The notes beneath the pieces are model-generated. The model was not told the DNA's origin. It saw only the letters and a list, made by a program, of their open reading frames with translations, and searched no databases. Made by a program: the position numbers and the translations under genes. This document shows, in pieces, positions 1 through 9,214 of a DNA stretch of 64,000 nt. The DNA is from WHSW01 sp963828755 (GTDB lineage Bacteria; Actinomycetota; Thermoleophilia; Solirubrobacterales; 70-9). Numbering within the stretch: the stretch's first letter is position 1; every line of letters starts with the position of its first letter. The DNA lies in contig CAWHFY010000014.1 in the NCBI GenBank assembly GCA_963828755.1, forward strand, positions 1-64,000. The letters run 5' to 3'.

Positions 1-903
1 TTGTTCTCGCTCGCCGGGCTGGCGCCGGTGCCGGTGTCGGTGAAGGAGGCGCGGCGCGCCTTGGAGGGTTCGCCGGTCGCGGCTCGCCGGCCAACGGAGA
101 GCCGGGCGGAGCCGCGCGCTCGCGACCGCCGGAAGCGCGGGGGCGGGGCGCTCGACGTGCGCAAGCTCTGGGTCGAGCTCGACTCCGGGACCGGTCCGCG
201 GGAGGTGCTCCGCGGGATCGACCTCGCGGTCGAGCCCGGCGAGGTCGTCGCGCTCATGGGCCGTAACGGCGCGGGCAAGAGCACCCTGCTGCGTTGCGCC
301 GCGGGCCTCGTGGAGCCCGCGACCGGTGCGGCCGAGACGCCGCGCGGGTGCGCGCTGCTGCCGCAGAGCCCGACCGACCTGCTGGTCCGCGAACGGGTCG
401 CCGACGAGCTCCCCGGCGAGGCCGGGCGCCGGGCGCTCGCCGCGGCCGGGCTCGAGTTCGCGGCCGACACCGACCCACGCGACCTCTCCGGCGGCGAGCG
501 CGAGCGGCTCGCGCTGGCACTGGTGATGGCGGGCCGCGACGGCGACGGGCTGCCGGGGCTGATCTGCCTGGACGAGCCGACTCGTGGGATGGACAACGCC
601 CGCAAGCTCGAGCTCTGCGACTGGCTCGGCGACCTCGCCGGTGCCGGGGCCGGCGTGCTGGTCGCAACCCACGACGTCGAGTTCGCCGCCCGCCTCGCGT
701 CCCGGGTGGTGTTGCTCGGGCCGGGCGAGCTGATCGCCGACGGACCGGCCGACGAGATCCTTTCCGGCGGCTGGTACTTCGCGACCGAGGTCTCGCGGAT
801 CCTCGGGCTGCCCGGAGCGATCACTCCCGAGCAGGGAGCCGCGCGGCTCACGGCGCCCGCACGCGCGCCGGAGCAGCCGAGGGCCGGCGGGGGGCTGCGA
901 TGA
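1..903 (+). CDS. ECF/ABC transporter ATPase, 3' part (probably second half of a fused double ATPase)
   Basis: ATP-binding subunit that would energise vitamin or metal uptake through an ECF transporter. The ABC domain starts near residue 50. It shows Walker A (GRNGAGKST, about residue 87), the signature LSGGERERLAL and Walker B LICLDEPT, followed by a switch His (ATHD). The first 45 residues form a basic linker after a stretch like the end of a preceding ABC domain, so the gene probably began upstream of the window and encodes a fused EcfA1A2-type protein. The stop overlaps the next ATG by 4 bases, so it is translationally coupled to the S-component fusion that follows. Confidence 0.8.
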   Translation: MFSLAGLAPVPVSVKEARRALEGSPVAARRPTESRAEPRARDRRKRGGGALDVRKLWVELDSGTGPREVLRGIDLAVEPGEVVALMGRNGAGKSTLLRCAAGLVEPATGAAETPRGCALLPQSPTDLLVRERVADELPGEAGRRALAAAGLEFAADTDPRDLSGGERERLALALVMAGRDGDGLPGLICLDEPTRGMDNARKLELCDWLGDLAGAGAGVLVATHDVEFAARLASRVVLLGPGELIADGPADEILSGGWYFATEVSRILGLPGAITPEQGAARLTAPARAPEQPRAGGGLR

Positions 904-2852
904 GCTGGCAGGCGGCGGTGTTCGCGGGGCTCGGGCTGATCGTGGTCGCCGGCTTCTGGTGGTACGAGCGCTCGCGCCCGAGCGCCCGCCTGGTCGCCCT
1001 CGTCGCGGCGCTGGCGGCGCTGGCGATCGCCGGCCGCCTCGTCCTCGCGCCGATTCCGAACGTCGTCGCGACCACGGACATCGTCCTGATCACGGGCTAC
1101 GCGCTCGGCGCCGGCCCCGGGTTCGCGGTCGGCGCGCTGGCGGCGCCGATCTCCAACATCTGGCTCGGCCAGGGACCGTGGACGGCCTGGGAGATGGCGG
1201 GCTGGGGCCTGGTCGGCCTCGGCGGCGCCTGGCTGGCGGTGCTCACTCGCCGCCGCCTCGGCCGCCTCGGCCTGGCGACCGTCTGCGCGCTCGCCGGGTT
1301 CGCGTACGGCGCCCTGCTCGACCTCTCGGTGATGGTCACCTACGGCGGCGAGCAGTCGCTGGACCGGTACCTGGCGCTCTCGGCGCGCGGGCTGCCGTTC
1401 AACGTCGCCCATGCGGCCGGCAACTTCGTGATCGCGCTGGCCGCAGGACCGGCGCTGGTGCGGATGATCTCGCGCTTCCGCACCCGCCTCGAGTTCACCT
1501 GGCGCCCGGCCGGGGCGCTGCCGGTGGTGCTTGTCGCGCTGGTCGCGGTTGGCGTCGCCGGGCGCCCGGCAGCGACCGACGCGGCGAGATCGAGCGCCGC
1601 CTGGCTGGTCGGGACGCAGAACGACGATGGCGGCTTCTCCGCCACGCCGGGCCAACCGTCGAGCCCGGCGATGACCGGCTGGGCGATGCTCGGCCTCGAG
1701 GCCGCGGGCACCAACCCGCTCGACCTGCGCCGCGGCGGCGAGACCCCGGTCTCCTACCTGCGCGCCGAGGCCGGCCGGCTGCGGTCGGTCGGCGACCTCG
1801 AGCGGACGATCCTCGCGCTCGAGGCCGCCGGGGTCGACTCGCGTCGCTTTGCCGGCAACGACCTGGTCGAGCGGCTGCGCCGTCGCCGCGACGGCGACGG
1901 CTCGGTCGATGGCCAGGTCAACCTGACCGCCTTCTATGCGCTCGCTCTGCGCGCCGCCGGCGCCGACCCGGCCTCGCTGGCGCGCACCGGCCGGTGGCTG
2001 CGCCGTGCCCAGAACGACGACGGCGGCTGGGGGATCCAGCCGCTCGCCCCGAGCGAGGCGGACTCGACCGGCGCCGCGCTGCAGGGCCTGGTCGCGGTGG
2101 GGAGCGGCGGCCGCGCGACGGCGCGCGGCGCCTCGTGGCTGGGCAAGGCCCAGCGCCGGGGCGGCGGCTACGCGCTCGGCGGCAGCGGCGTGATCAATTC
2201 GCAGTCGACCGCCTGGGCCATCCAGGGCCTCGCGGCGACCGGGGGCAGCTCGGGCGCGGTCGACGCGGCGCTCTCCTACCTCAGCCAACGGCGCGCCGCC
2301 GACGGCCACTATCGCTACTCGGCCTCGTCGGACCAGACGCCGACCTGGGTCACCGCGCAGACGCTGCTCGCGGTCGAGCGCCAGCCGTTTCCGCTCCCGG
2401 CGGTCGCCCGCGCCGCGCGCGCGAGCGACGCCGATTCGGGCGGCTCGACGGCGACGGGCGGGGCGGGCGATCCGGCGCCGGACAGCGCTTCGAGCACCGG
2501 TTCGAGCGCGACGCCGAGCTCGTCCTCGAGCTCGGTCGAGGGCTCGCCGGGCGGCGCGGGAGGCGCCGGCGGAGCCGGGCGCGACGCTGGCGCCACCCCG
2601 AACACGAGCGCGGATCCGGGGTCGGTCAGCCCGGCGACGGCCGCAACCCCGGCCCCCGGAGCGACCGCGGCCGCGGGCTCGCCCGACCAGCCGGCGGGCG
2701 CCGATGACACCGCGACCCCGGTCAGCGTCTCATACGCGGCCGGCGACGGCGGCGGCGACTCGACGACGACCTACCTGCTGGTCGGCGTGGGCGCGCTGGC
2801 GCTGCTGGTCGCGGGCGCCTACGCCTGGTACCGGCGCCGGGCCGCGGGGTGA
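900..2852 (+). CDS. ECF-type S-component fused to a prenyltransferase/squalene-cyclase-like toroid domain
   Basis: A 650-residue membrane protein. Residues 1-200 form about six hydrophobic helices and look like a substrate-specificity (S) component of an ECF transporter. Another TM segment lies near 207-225. Residues about 230-495 carry repeated QNDDGGF/QNDDGGW-type motifs (about residues 237 and 370) typical of alpha/alpha-toroid repeats of the prenyltransferase/squalene oxidase superfamily. Residues about 500-620 are a Ser/Gly/Ala/Thr/Pro-rich linker, followed by a last TM helix (about 624-645) and a basic end. In animals the same toroid fold forms the cobalamin-binding part of intrinsic factor and transcobalamin, so B12 or corrinoid uptake is a reasonable guess, but the substrate is not proven. 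The ATG overlaps the upstream ATPase stop. Confidence 0.75.
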   Translation: MSWQAAVFAGLGLIVVAGFWWYERSRPSARLVALVAALAALAIAGRLVLAPIPNVVATTDIVLITGYALGAGPGFAVGALAAPISNIWLGQGPWTAWEMAGWGLVGLGGAWLAVLTRRRLGRLGLATVCALAGFAYGALLDLSVMVTYGGEQSLDRYLALSARGLPFNVAHAAGNFVIALAAGPALVRMISRFRTRLEFTWRPAGALPVVLVALVAVGVAGRPAATDAARSSAAWLVGTQNDDGGFSATPGQPSSPAMTGWAMLGLEAAGTNPLDLRRGGETPVSYLRAEAGRLRSVGDLERTILALEAAGVDSRRFAGNDLVERLRRRRDGDGSVDGQVNLTAFYALALRAAGADPASLARTGRWLRRAQNDDGGWGIQPLAPSEADSTGAALQGLVAVGSGGRATARGASWLGKAQRRGGGYALGGSGVINSQSTAWAIQGLAATGGSSGAVDAALSYLSQRRAADGHYRYSASSDQTPTWVTAQTLLAVERQPFPLPAVARAARASDADSGGSTATGGAGDPAPDSASSTGSSATPSSSSSSVEGSPGGAGGAGGAGRDAGATPNTSADPGSVSPATAATPAPGATAAAGSPDQPAGADDTATPVSVSYAAGDGGGDSTTTYLLVGVGALALLVAGAYAWYRRRAAG

Positions 2853-2868
2853 GCGCGGGCCGCCCCGC

Positions 2869-2874
2869 TAGGTT
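2869..2874 (+). promoter_or_regulatory. TANNNT -10 box (TAGGTT), leaderless-type
   Basis: TAGGTT ends 7 bases before the ATG at 2882, the spacing expected when transcription starts at the start codon. It supports 2882 over the upstream GTG at 2849. Confidence 0.5.
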
Positions 2875-2881
2875 GTCGGCG

Positions 2882-3391
2882 ATGGACGTCGAGACCGCGA
2901 TCCGCTCCAGGCGCACCCACAAGGCGTATCGGCCCGAGCCGCTGGATCGCGAGACGCTCGACGAGCTGCTCGAGCTGGCGCGCTGGGCGCCCAACCACCA
3001 CCTGACCAACCCGTGGCGCTTCCGGGTGATCGGGCCGCAGGCGCTGGGGCGGCTGAAGGTCGCCGCGGGACCCGAGGCGGCGGCGAAGCTCGACCGCGCC
3101 CCGACCCTGGTCGTCTGTTCGTGCGTGCTCGGCGGCGACGAGGTCCAGGACGAGGAGGACCTCGAGGCGACCGCGATCGCCGCCTACATCGTCCTGCTCG
3201 CGGCGCACGCGCGCGGGCTCGCCGGCTACTGGCGCACCCCGGGCGTCCTGCGCACGGTGGCGGGCCGCGGGGCGGTCGGGCTGCCCGACGAGGAGAAGTT
3301 CGTGGGGCTGATCCACCTCGGCCACCCGATTCAGCAGAAGCCGGTCCCCGAGCGCGAGCCGGCCTCGAACGTGGTCACCCACCTCGACTGA
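2882..3391 (+). CDS. Nitroreductase family protein
   Basis: A 169-residue FMN-dependent nitroreductase-like oxidoreductase, presumably cytoplasmic and NAD(P)H-using. It begins with the family pattern MDVETAIRSRRT, where the SRR region contacts FMN phosphate. The family hallmark ARWAPNHH follows at about residue 30, and a C-terminal GLIHLGHP strand is also typical. The length fits the short nitroreductase subgroup. The start at 2882 is chosen because the conserved N-terminus begins there and a TAGGTT box lies 7 bases upstream. The stop overlaps the glpD ATG (ATGA), implying co-transcription. The natural substrate cannot be read from sequence. Confidence 0.8.
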   Translation: MDVETAIRSRRTHKAYRPEPLDRETLDELLELARWAPNHHLTNPWRFRVIGPQALGRLKVAAGPEAAAKLDRAPTLVVCSCVLGGDEVQDEEDLEATAIAAYIVLLAAHARGLAGYWRTPGVLRTVAGRGAVGLPDEEKFVGLIHLGHPIQQKPVPEREPASNVVTHLD

Positions 3392-5073
3392 TGCTGCGGC
3401 GCGAGGCAGCGATCAAGGCGGTGACCGGCGAGCGCTTCGACGTCGTCGTCGTCGGCGGCGGGATCACCGGCGCCGGGGTCGCGCTCGACGCCGCGTCGCG
3501 CGGTTACTCGGTCGCCCTGGTCGAGCGCGACGACTACGCGGTGGGCACCTCGAGCCGCTCGTCGAAGATGGTCCACGGTGGGCTGCGCTACCTGCAGAAC
3601 TTCGACCTCGGGCTGGTTCGCGAGGCGCTGCTCGAGCGCCAGCTGATGGTCCAGCTCGCCCCGCACCTCGTCTACCCGACCCCGTTCCTCGTCCCGACGC
3701 TCGGCGACGGCAAGCGCAGCCGGTCGATCGGGATCGGGCTGAACATGTACGACGTCATGGCGACCACGCGGGTCGGCATGTCGCGCCGCGAGCGCGCCGA
3801 GCGAATCGCCGGCGACGACTACTGGGCGCCCGACCGCCATCGGACGATCAGCGGCGAGGAGGTGGCCGAGATGGTCCCGGCGCTGGCGGAGCGCGAGCCC
3901 CGCGGCGCCTATCTGTTCTACGACTGCCAGACGGACGACGTCCGCCTCGTGCTCACCGTGCTCGGCGAGGCCGAGCGCTTCGGCGCGGTGTGTCTCAACG
4001 GGGCGGAGGTGAGTGGCCTGCTCGACCGTGACGGGCGCGCCGGCGGGGTCGCATGCGTCGACGCCGAGACCGGGGAGCGGTTCGAGGTCGAGGCCGACAA
4101 CGTGATCAACGCGACCGGGGTCTGGGCCGACCAGATCCGTCCCGAGGAGATCCACGACGAGGCCGAGCTGCCGCGCATCGCACCGTCCCGCGGCACCCAC
4201 GTGACCGTCTCGATGGACGACCTCGACGTCGGCGCGGCCGCCTGCATCGTCCCGGCGGGAGCCGATCGGACGATCTTCGCCCTGCCGTGGTACGGGCGCA
4301 CGCTGATGGGGACGACCGACAACGACTACTCGGGCGACCTCGCCCACGTGAAGCCGGGCGACGACGACATCGACTACATCCTCGAGGCGGCAAACGCGTT
4401 CTTCGGCATCGACCTCGGACCCGCCGACCTGACGGGCGCCTACGCCGGCGTGCGACCGCTGATCTCGACCGGCGACCCGCGAAAGTCCGTCGACATCTCG
4501 CGCAAGGCCGAGCTCTACGAGACGTCCTCGGGGATGCTGACGATCACCGGCGGCAAGCTGACCACCTGGCGGCGGATGGCCAAGCAGGTCGTCGACCGGA
4601 TGGTCGAGCGCGAGGGGCGGGTCGCCCCCTGTCGCACCGACGACATCCCGCTCGGGATGGCAGCCTCCGAGCACGAGCTCGACCCGCCCGATGGGGTCGC
4701 CGAGGAATCGCTGCCGTCCGGGTACCGCGAGCTGCTCGCGTTCCGGTACGGGCACGCCGGGCGCAACGTCCTCGCCCTGCTCGCCGACCGCCCCGAGCTC
4801 GGGGCGCCGATCGTCGACGGGCTTCCCGACATGCTCGCCGAGGTGGTCGTCGCGGCGCGGCTCGAGCAGGCGCGCTCGGTCGGCGACGTCCTCTTGCGCC
4901 GCACGCGGCTCGGCCTGCTGGCGGCGCCGCAGCTGCGCACCGCCGAGTCGGTGGGCGCGATCGCCGCCGCCCTCGGCGCCGAGCTCGGCTGGGACGAGGG
5001 CCGCATCGCCGCCGAAGCGGCGGCCTGGCCCGAGGCCGCGGCGGCCGAGGGCATCGACCCGGCACTCGCCTGA
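3391..5073 (+). CDS. glpD: Glycerol-3-phosphate dehydrogenase (FAD-dependent, aerobic)
   Basis: Oxidises sn-glycerol-3-phosphate to dihydroxyacetone phosphate, passing electrons to the quinone pool at the inner face of the membrane. The FAD dinucleotide-binding motif VVVVGGGITGAG is at about residues 18-29. The family signature TSSRSSKMVHGGLRYLQ follows at about 52-68, and ITGGKLTTWR lies near residue 384. The C-terminal regulatory domain after about residue 420 is present. At 560 residues it has normal GlpD length. It is coupled to the upstream nitroreductase by an ATGA overlap. No glpF or glpK is seen nearby. Confidence 0.93.
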   Translation: MLRREAAIKAVTGERFDVVVVGGGITGAGVALDAASRGYSVALVERDDYAVGTSSRSSKMVHGGLRYLQNFDLGLVREALLERQLMVQLAPHLVYPTPFLVPTLGDGKRSRSIGIGLNMYDVMATTRVGMSRRERAERIAGDDYWAPDRHRTISGEEVAEMVPALAEREPRGAYLFYDCQTDDVRLVLTVLGEAERFGAVCLNGAEVSGLLDRDGRAGGVACVDAETGERFEVEADNVINATGVWADQIRPEEIHDEAELPRIAPSRGTHVTVSMDDLDVGAAACIVPAGADRTIFALPWYGRTLMGTTDNDYSGDLAHVKPGDDDIDYILEAANAFFGIDLGPADLTGAYAGVRPLISTGDPRKSVDISRKAELYETSSGMLTITGGKLTTWRRMAKQVVDRMVEREGRVAPCRTDDIPLGMAASEHELDPPDGVAEESLPSGYRELLAFRYGHAGRNVLALLADRPELGAPIVDGLPDMLAEVVVAARLEQARSVGDVLLRRTRLGLLAAPQLRTAESVGAIAAALGAELGWDEGRIAAEAAAWPEAAAAEGIDPALA

Positions 5074-5165
5074 GCAGCGGCCAGCTGCCGGGTCCAGTGC
5101 AGCCCCGGGCCGGCCCCGACCTGGTGATCCGTCCGCCAAGAGCTACCGCTACGCTGCCGCGACCG

Positions 5166-6556
5166 ATGGCGACCGAACTGAACGACCTCCACCTGGCCGA
5201 GCTTCACGAGCGCGCCGCCGAGGCCGGGATCTCCGGCTACCGGCTGCTGCGCCGCGAGGAACTGATCGAGCAGCTCGGTTCCGAGCCGTCTGAGCCGTCC
5301 GAGCAGCCTCGCCGCCGCGGCCGGCGGGGAGGACGGCGATCCACGCGCGAGCCCGCCACGCGGGCGCCGCGCTCCGAGGCTTCGGCCGCCGAGGAGTCCG
5401 ACTCCGCCGCCGGCGGACGAGCCCGACGCCGACGCCGATACCGACGAGATGGTCGTGCTCGAGGCGAAGGTCCTCGACGACTCCGTCGACGAGGTCGAGG
5501 AGGCCGACGAGGACCTGCCGACCGAGGACGTCGCCGGGGTGCTCGAGCTGACCCGTCAGCGCTACGGCTTCCTGCGCCTCGAGGGGCTCGCCCCGTCCGA
5601 GGGCGACGTCTACATCTCCGCCGCCCAGGTGCGGCGGTGCGAGCTGCGCGCCGGCGACGAGGTCGCCGGGCCGGCACGCGAGCCCGCGCCGCGGCGAGCG
5701 CCACCGCGCCCTCGTCCACGTCGACACCGTCAACGGCGAGGAGCCGTCGGGCGACCCGCGGATCGAGTTCGACTCGCTGCCGGCGATCCAGCCCGAGCGG
5801 CGGATGCCGCTCGACGGGCCCAGCGCCGACGTGCTCGTGCGCGCCGTCGACCTGCTTGCCCCGCTCGCCTACGGCCAGCGGATCCTGATCCGCGCCGCCG
5901 CTCGCTCCGGCCGCACGACGCTGCTGCGTTCGCTCGCGCGGGCCGCCGCCGGCTCGGACACCGCCAGGGTGATCGTGCTGCTGATCGACGAGCGGCCCGA
6001 GGAGGCGACCGCCTGGCGCGAGGCGCTGCCGGTGGCCGAGTTCGCGATCGCGACCTCCGACCTCGCACCGATCGAGCAGGTCCGCACCGCCGAGCTCGCG
6101 CTCGAGCGCGCCCGCCGGCTCGCCGAGTCCGGCACCGACGCGATCCTGATCTGCGACTCGCTCTCGCGCCTCGCGTTCGCCGCCGGCGACGTCGCCGAGG
6201 TCAAGCGCCTGTTCGGCTCTGGCCGCAACCTCTCCGGCGGCGGCTCGCTCACCGTCGCCGCGACCGTCCTCGAGGACGGCCCCGACGAGGGCGAGGCCGA
6301 GCGCTCGGCCCTGACCACCGAGAGCCTGCTGATCGCGCTCGACGCCGAGCTCGCGGCCGCCGGCGTGATCCCGGCGCTGCGCGCCGGGGAGATCCGGGTC
6401 TCGAACGAGGATCAGATCCGCGAGCCGGGCGAGCTCGAGGCGGCGCGCCGGATGCGCTCGCTGCTCGCCGACCTGAAGCCGTCCGACGCCGCCGCGCTGC
6501 TGCGCGAGCGGATCGAGACGACGGCGTCGAACGCCGAGCTGCTCAGCCAGATCTGA
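5166..6556 (+). CDS. Divergent transcription termination factor Rho-like protein (two frame breaks)
   Basis: Rho is an RNA-dependent helicase that releases RNA polymerase. Reading across two +1 frame breaks (about 5412 and 5692) gives a Rho_N helix domain (LNDLHLAELHERAAEAGI), an acidic/basic linker, a cold-shock-like RNA-binding domain (RYGFLRLEG, DVYISAAQVRR), the linker HVDTVNGEEP and a RecA domain. Walker B and its surroundings are classical (VIVLLIDERPEEAT). The P-loop reads AAARSGRTT, with Arg where Rho normally has the catalytic Lys of AGKT. The usual GTGNMEL/SGTR R-loop region is replaced by unrelated sequence (TTESLLIALDAEL). It may therefore be a paralogue with altered ATPase rather than the housekeeping Rho. 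The frame breaks match the window-wide indel pattern. Confidence 0.7.
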
Positions 6557-6572
6557 GTCGGGCGCCCGCCGG

Positions 6573-7037
6573 CTAGCGCCGGTAGGCGAGCGAGGACCAG
6601 GACGGCTCGCGCGAGAGCTCGATCGGCTCCGAGTCGCGATCCGGCTGGACGTAGCCGAAGCTGTGGCTGTCGGCGTCGAAGACGATGTCGAGCTCGCCCT
6701 CCTTGACCCGCTGGTCGAGCCACGCGCCGCGGAAGACGAGCCGGCGGATCCAGTGCACGAGGCTGCGGTTGGCCGGGCCAACCAGTTCGGCCCAGTGCTC
6801 GTTGATGTGCTCGCCGAGGGGCGAGGTGGGCTCGCGGATCTCACCGTTGACCGCGAGCTCGAGCAGGTCGTGAAGCTCGTCGCCCTCGAGCCCGCCGTCG
6901 ACGAAGTCGAGCTTCACCGCCGCCTGCTCGACCCGCTGCCCGAAGTCCTGCTCGTTGAAGGAGAAGCGGAGCTCCCCGTACTCGAGGACGTAGTCAGAGC
7001 CCGACTCGTAATTCCCTCTGCGAGTTGCCTTCTCCAC
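6573..7037 (-). CDS. Hypothetical protein, unrecognised
   Basis: About 154 residues, soluble, acidic, with no signal peptide and no family I recognise. It is rich in Glu/Asp and aromatic residues (ELRFSFNEQDFGQRVEQ, WIRRLVFRGAWLDQ, DIVFDADSHSFGYVQPD), suggesting a compact alpha/beta protein. I chose the GTG at 7037 because a GGAG Shine-Dalgarno sits 5 bases upstream; the frame stays open to an ATG at 7166. It is convergent with the Rho-like gene. The 153 bases to the antiporter gene (7038-7190) show no ORF, RNA gene or clear hairpin. Confidence 0.5.
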   Translation of the reverse strand: MEKATRRGNYESGSDYVLEYGELRFSFNEQDFGQRVEQAAVKLDFVDGGLEGDELHDLLELAVNGEIREPTSPLGEHINEHWAELVGPANRSLVHWIRRLVFRGAWLDQRVKEGELDIVFDADSHSFGYVQPDRDSEPIELSREPSWSSLAYRR

Positions 7038-7190
7038 CAGTTCTCCGTGCGGTTGTGCCCCAGTACTTAGTCCGATCTCCCAGCGGGGCCTTCCCAGGTG
7101 TTGGCATCTTTGCCGATGAGCACGGTGGGCGCACTCGGGGCCCCGGCGTTGAAAGAGGGTTTGCACTCCCGGGGTCGAACGGGACGGGTT

Positions 7191-8796
7191 TCAGATCTCC
7201 AGCCGCGAGTCCTCGAGGTCGAGCTCGCGCTCGATCCGGTGGAGCACGTCGTCGTTGATGTCGCCGCTGTCGCGAAGGTCGATCAGGGTCGCTCGCTGCG
7301 CCTCGATCAGCTCGCGGACCAGCTTCTGGTAGGCCACCGACCGGGTCTCGTAGTCGATCCCGTCGCCGTCGACGCCGCCGTCGAACTCGCCGTCGCGCGA
7401 GAGCGCGGTGAACCGCCGCTGGCGGTAGCGGTAGGCGCCGCGGACGCGATCGACCGTGTCCTCGAGCACCCAGTCCTCGGCCGACCAGCTCGTCCATGCG
7501 CGCCATCGCCGACTCGATCGCGCTCAGGCGGGCGCTGATCTCCTCCTGCTCGAGCTCGTCGTCGTAGTCGTCGACCCCGAGCAGCTTGATCAGCGGCGGG
7601 AGGGTGAGGCCCTGGAGCAGCAGGGTGGCGAGGATCACGGAGAAGGCGCAGAAGATGATCAGGTCGCGCTCCGGGAAGGAGCCCCCGGCGTCGATCGTCA
7701 GCGGCAGGGCGAGCGCGGCGGCGAGCGAGACTGCACCGCGCATCCCGGTCCAGGCGACCAGCAGGGTGTGGCGCCAGGGCGGGTAGGGCTCGCGCCGGCG
7801 CACCTTGGCCGACAGCCGCCGCGGCAGGTAGGTGAACGGGAAGACCCAGACGATCCGGGTGACGATCACGGTCGCGGCGATCAGCAGGCCGTCGCGGGCG
7901 AGCTCGCCGGCGGCGATCTCGGAGATCCCGTCGATCACGGTCGGCAGCTGCAGGCCGACGAGCACGAACAGCGCCGAGTTGAGCAGGAAGGTGACGATCT
8001 CCCAGACCGCGTTGCCCTGGATCCGGGTGGTCGGCGTCGTCAGCCGCGAGGTGAGTCGACCCATGTAGATGCCGACGGTGACCGCGGCGAGGACCCCGGA
8101 GACGCCGATCGCCTCGGCGGGCAGGTAGGCGAAGTAGGCGGAGAAGAGCGCGATCGTGACCTCGACCGGCGGGTTGTCGAGTCGCCGTCGGATCATCGCG
8201 ATGATCGCGCCGACTCCGATCCCGACGGCGATCCCGCCGATCGCGGTGAGCACGAACTCGCCGCTGGCGTCGAGCAGGCTGAAGCTGCCGGTGACGACGG
8301 CGGCGACCGCGAACTTGTAGGCGACCAGGGCGGTCGCGTCGTTGACCAGGCTCTCGCCCTCGACGATCGTCACGATCCGTCCCGGGACGCCGAGCCGGCG
8401 CGCGATCGCGGTCGCGGCGACCGGGTCGGTGGGGGAGACGATCGCCCCGAGCACGAACGCCTCGGCCCAGCCGAAGCCGAGGGCCTCGTGGGCGACGGCG
8501 GCGACCGCGACCATCGTCGCCAGCACGAGGCCGATCGCGAGCATCGAGATCGCGCGCACGTTGCGTCGCAGCTCGCGCAGCGGGGTGAAGAAGGCGGCCG
8601 CGTAGAGGAGCGGAGGCAGGATGATCAGCAGGACGATCTCCGGGTCGAGCTCGACCTCTGGGATCCCCGGGGTGACCGCGAGCCCGAGCCCGCCCAACAC
8701 GAGCAGGATCGGGTAGGGGATCCGCGCCAGCTGGGCGACGATCAGCAGCAGCGTGACCGCGGCGAGGATCGAGAGCAGGGCGAGCTCGGTCGACAT
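7191..8796 (-). CDS. Na+/H+ antiporter, CPA1/NhaP type (one frame break)
   Basis: Membrane antiporter exchanging cytoplasmic Na+ or K+ for protons, for pH and salt homeostasis. About 12 hydrophobic segments fill residues 1-410. The CPA1 motifs GAIVSPTDPVAATAI (about residues 117-131) and VEGESLVNDATALVAYK (about 143-159, with the Asn-Asp ion site) are intact. WTGMRGAVSLAAALALPL follows near residue 350. After the membrane domain a charged cytoplasmic tail (RMDELVG, then LEDTVDRVRGAYRYRQ) continues to 7191. The tail is reached through one +1 frame break near 7482, where GAC-TGG reading resumes if one C is dropped. ATG at 8796. Confidence 0.85.
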
Positions 8797-8851
8797 CGCG
8801 AGTAGTTGTAGCTGAGCGCCCCGCCGATCCGGAGGGCTCGCACCGCTTCCC

Positions 8852-8857
8852 TAGGAT
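8852..8857 (+). promoter_or_regulatory. TANNNT -10 box (TAGGAT) for the GNAT gene
   Basis: TAGGAT ends 8 bases before the ATG at 8866, a leaderless-type arrangement. No Shine-Dalgarno is visible. Confidence 0.45.
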
Positions 8858-8865
8858 CTTCCGCG

Positions 8866-9171
8866 ATGGACGTGCGGGTCGCAGACAACCCCGAGCAGGA
8901 CCGCTACGAGGTGTTTGCCGACGGCGAGCTCGCCGGCTTCGCGGTCTACCGCCTGCGCCCGGGACGGATCTCGTTCGTCCACACGGAGATCGACGACCGC
9001 TTCGAGGGCCACGGCCTCGGCTCGACGCTCGTCTCCGAGGCGCTCGACGACGTCCGCGGGCGCGAGCTCTCGGTGCTGCCGTTCTGCCCCTTCGTGAACG
9101 GCTACATCGACCGCCATCGCGAGTACGCCGATCTCGTTCCGGACTCCGAGCGCGAGCGCTTCGGGCTCTAG
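8866..9171 (+). CDS. Small GNAT-fold N-acetyltransferase (YjdJ/COG2388-like)
   Basis: A 101-residue single-domain protein of the short GNAT family. The conserved block ISFVHTEIDDRFEGHGLGSTLV (residues about 44-65) contains the acetyl-CoA pyrophosphate-binding EGHGLGS turn. LPFCPFVNGYIDRHREY near the C-terminus is the usual end of this subfamily. Acceptor substrates of these minimal acetyltransferases are generally unknown. It has its own leaderless-type promoter and is divergent from the antiporter. Confidence 0.85.
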   Translation: MDVRVADNPEQDRYEVFADGELAGFAVYRLRPGRISFVHTEIDDRFEGHGLGSTLVSEALDDVRGRELSVLPFCPFVNGYIDRHREYADLVPDSERERFGL

Positions 9172-9214
9172 TCACCGAGGGGGCGCGCCCGCCGCGGGCG
9201 GGGTTGTTGTCCGC

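Noticed and set aside
3331..5139. Long minus-strand ORF opposite glpD (and many similar long antisense ORFs)
   Set aside because: In very GC-rich DNA the frames antisense to real genes stay open by codon bias. The translations are low-complexity and lack domains, while glpD on the plus strand is fully conserved.
7038..7190. Possible tRNA-like stretch (GGTCGAAC segment)
   Set aside because: No cloverleaf with paired acceptor and anticodon stems can be drawn, and no CCA-compatible end is present.
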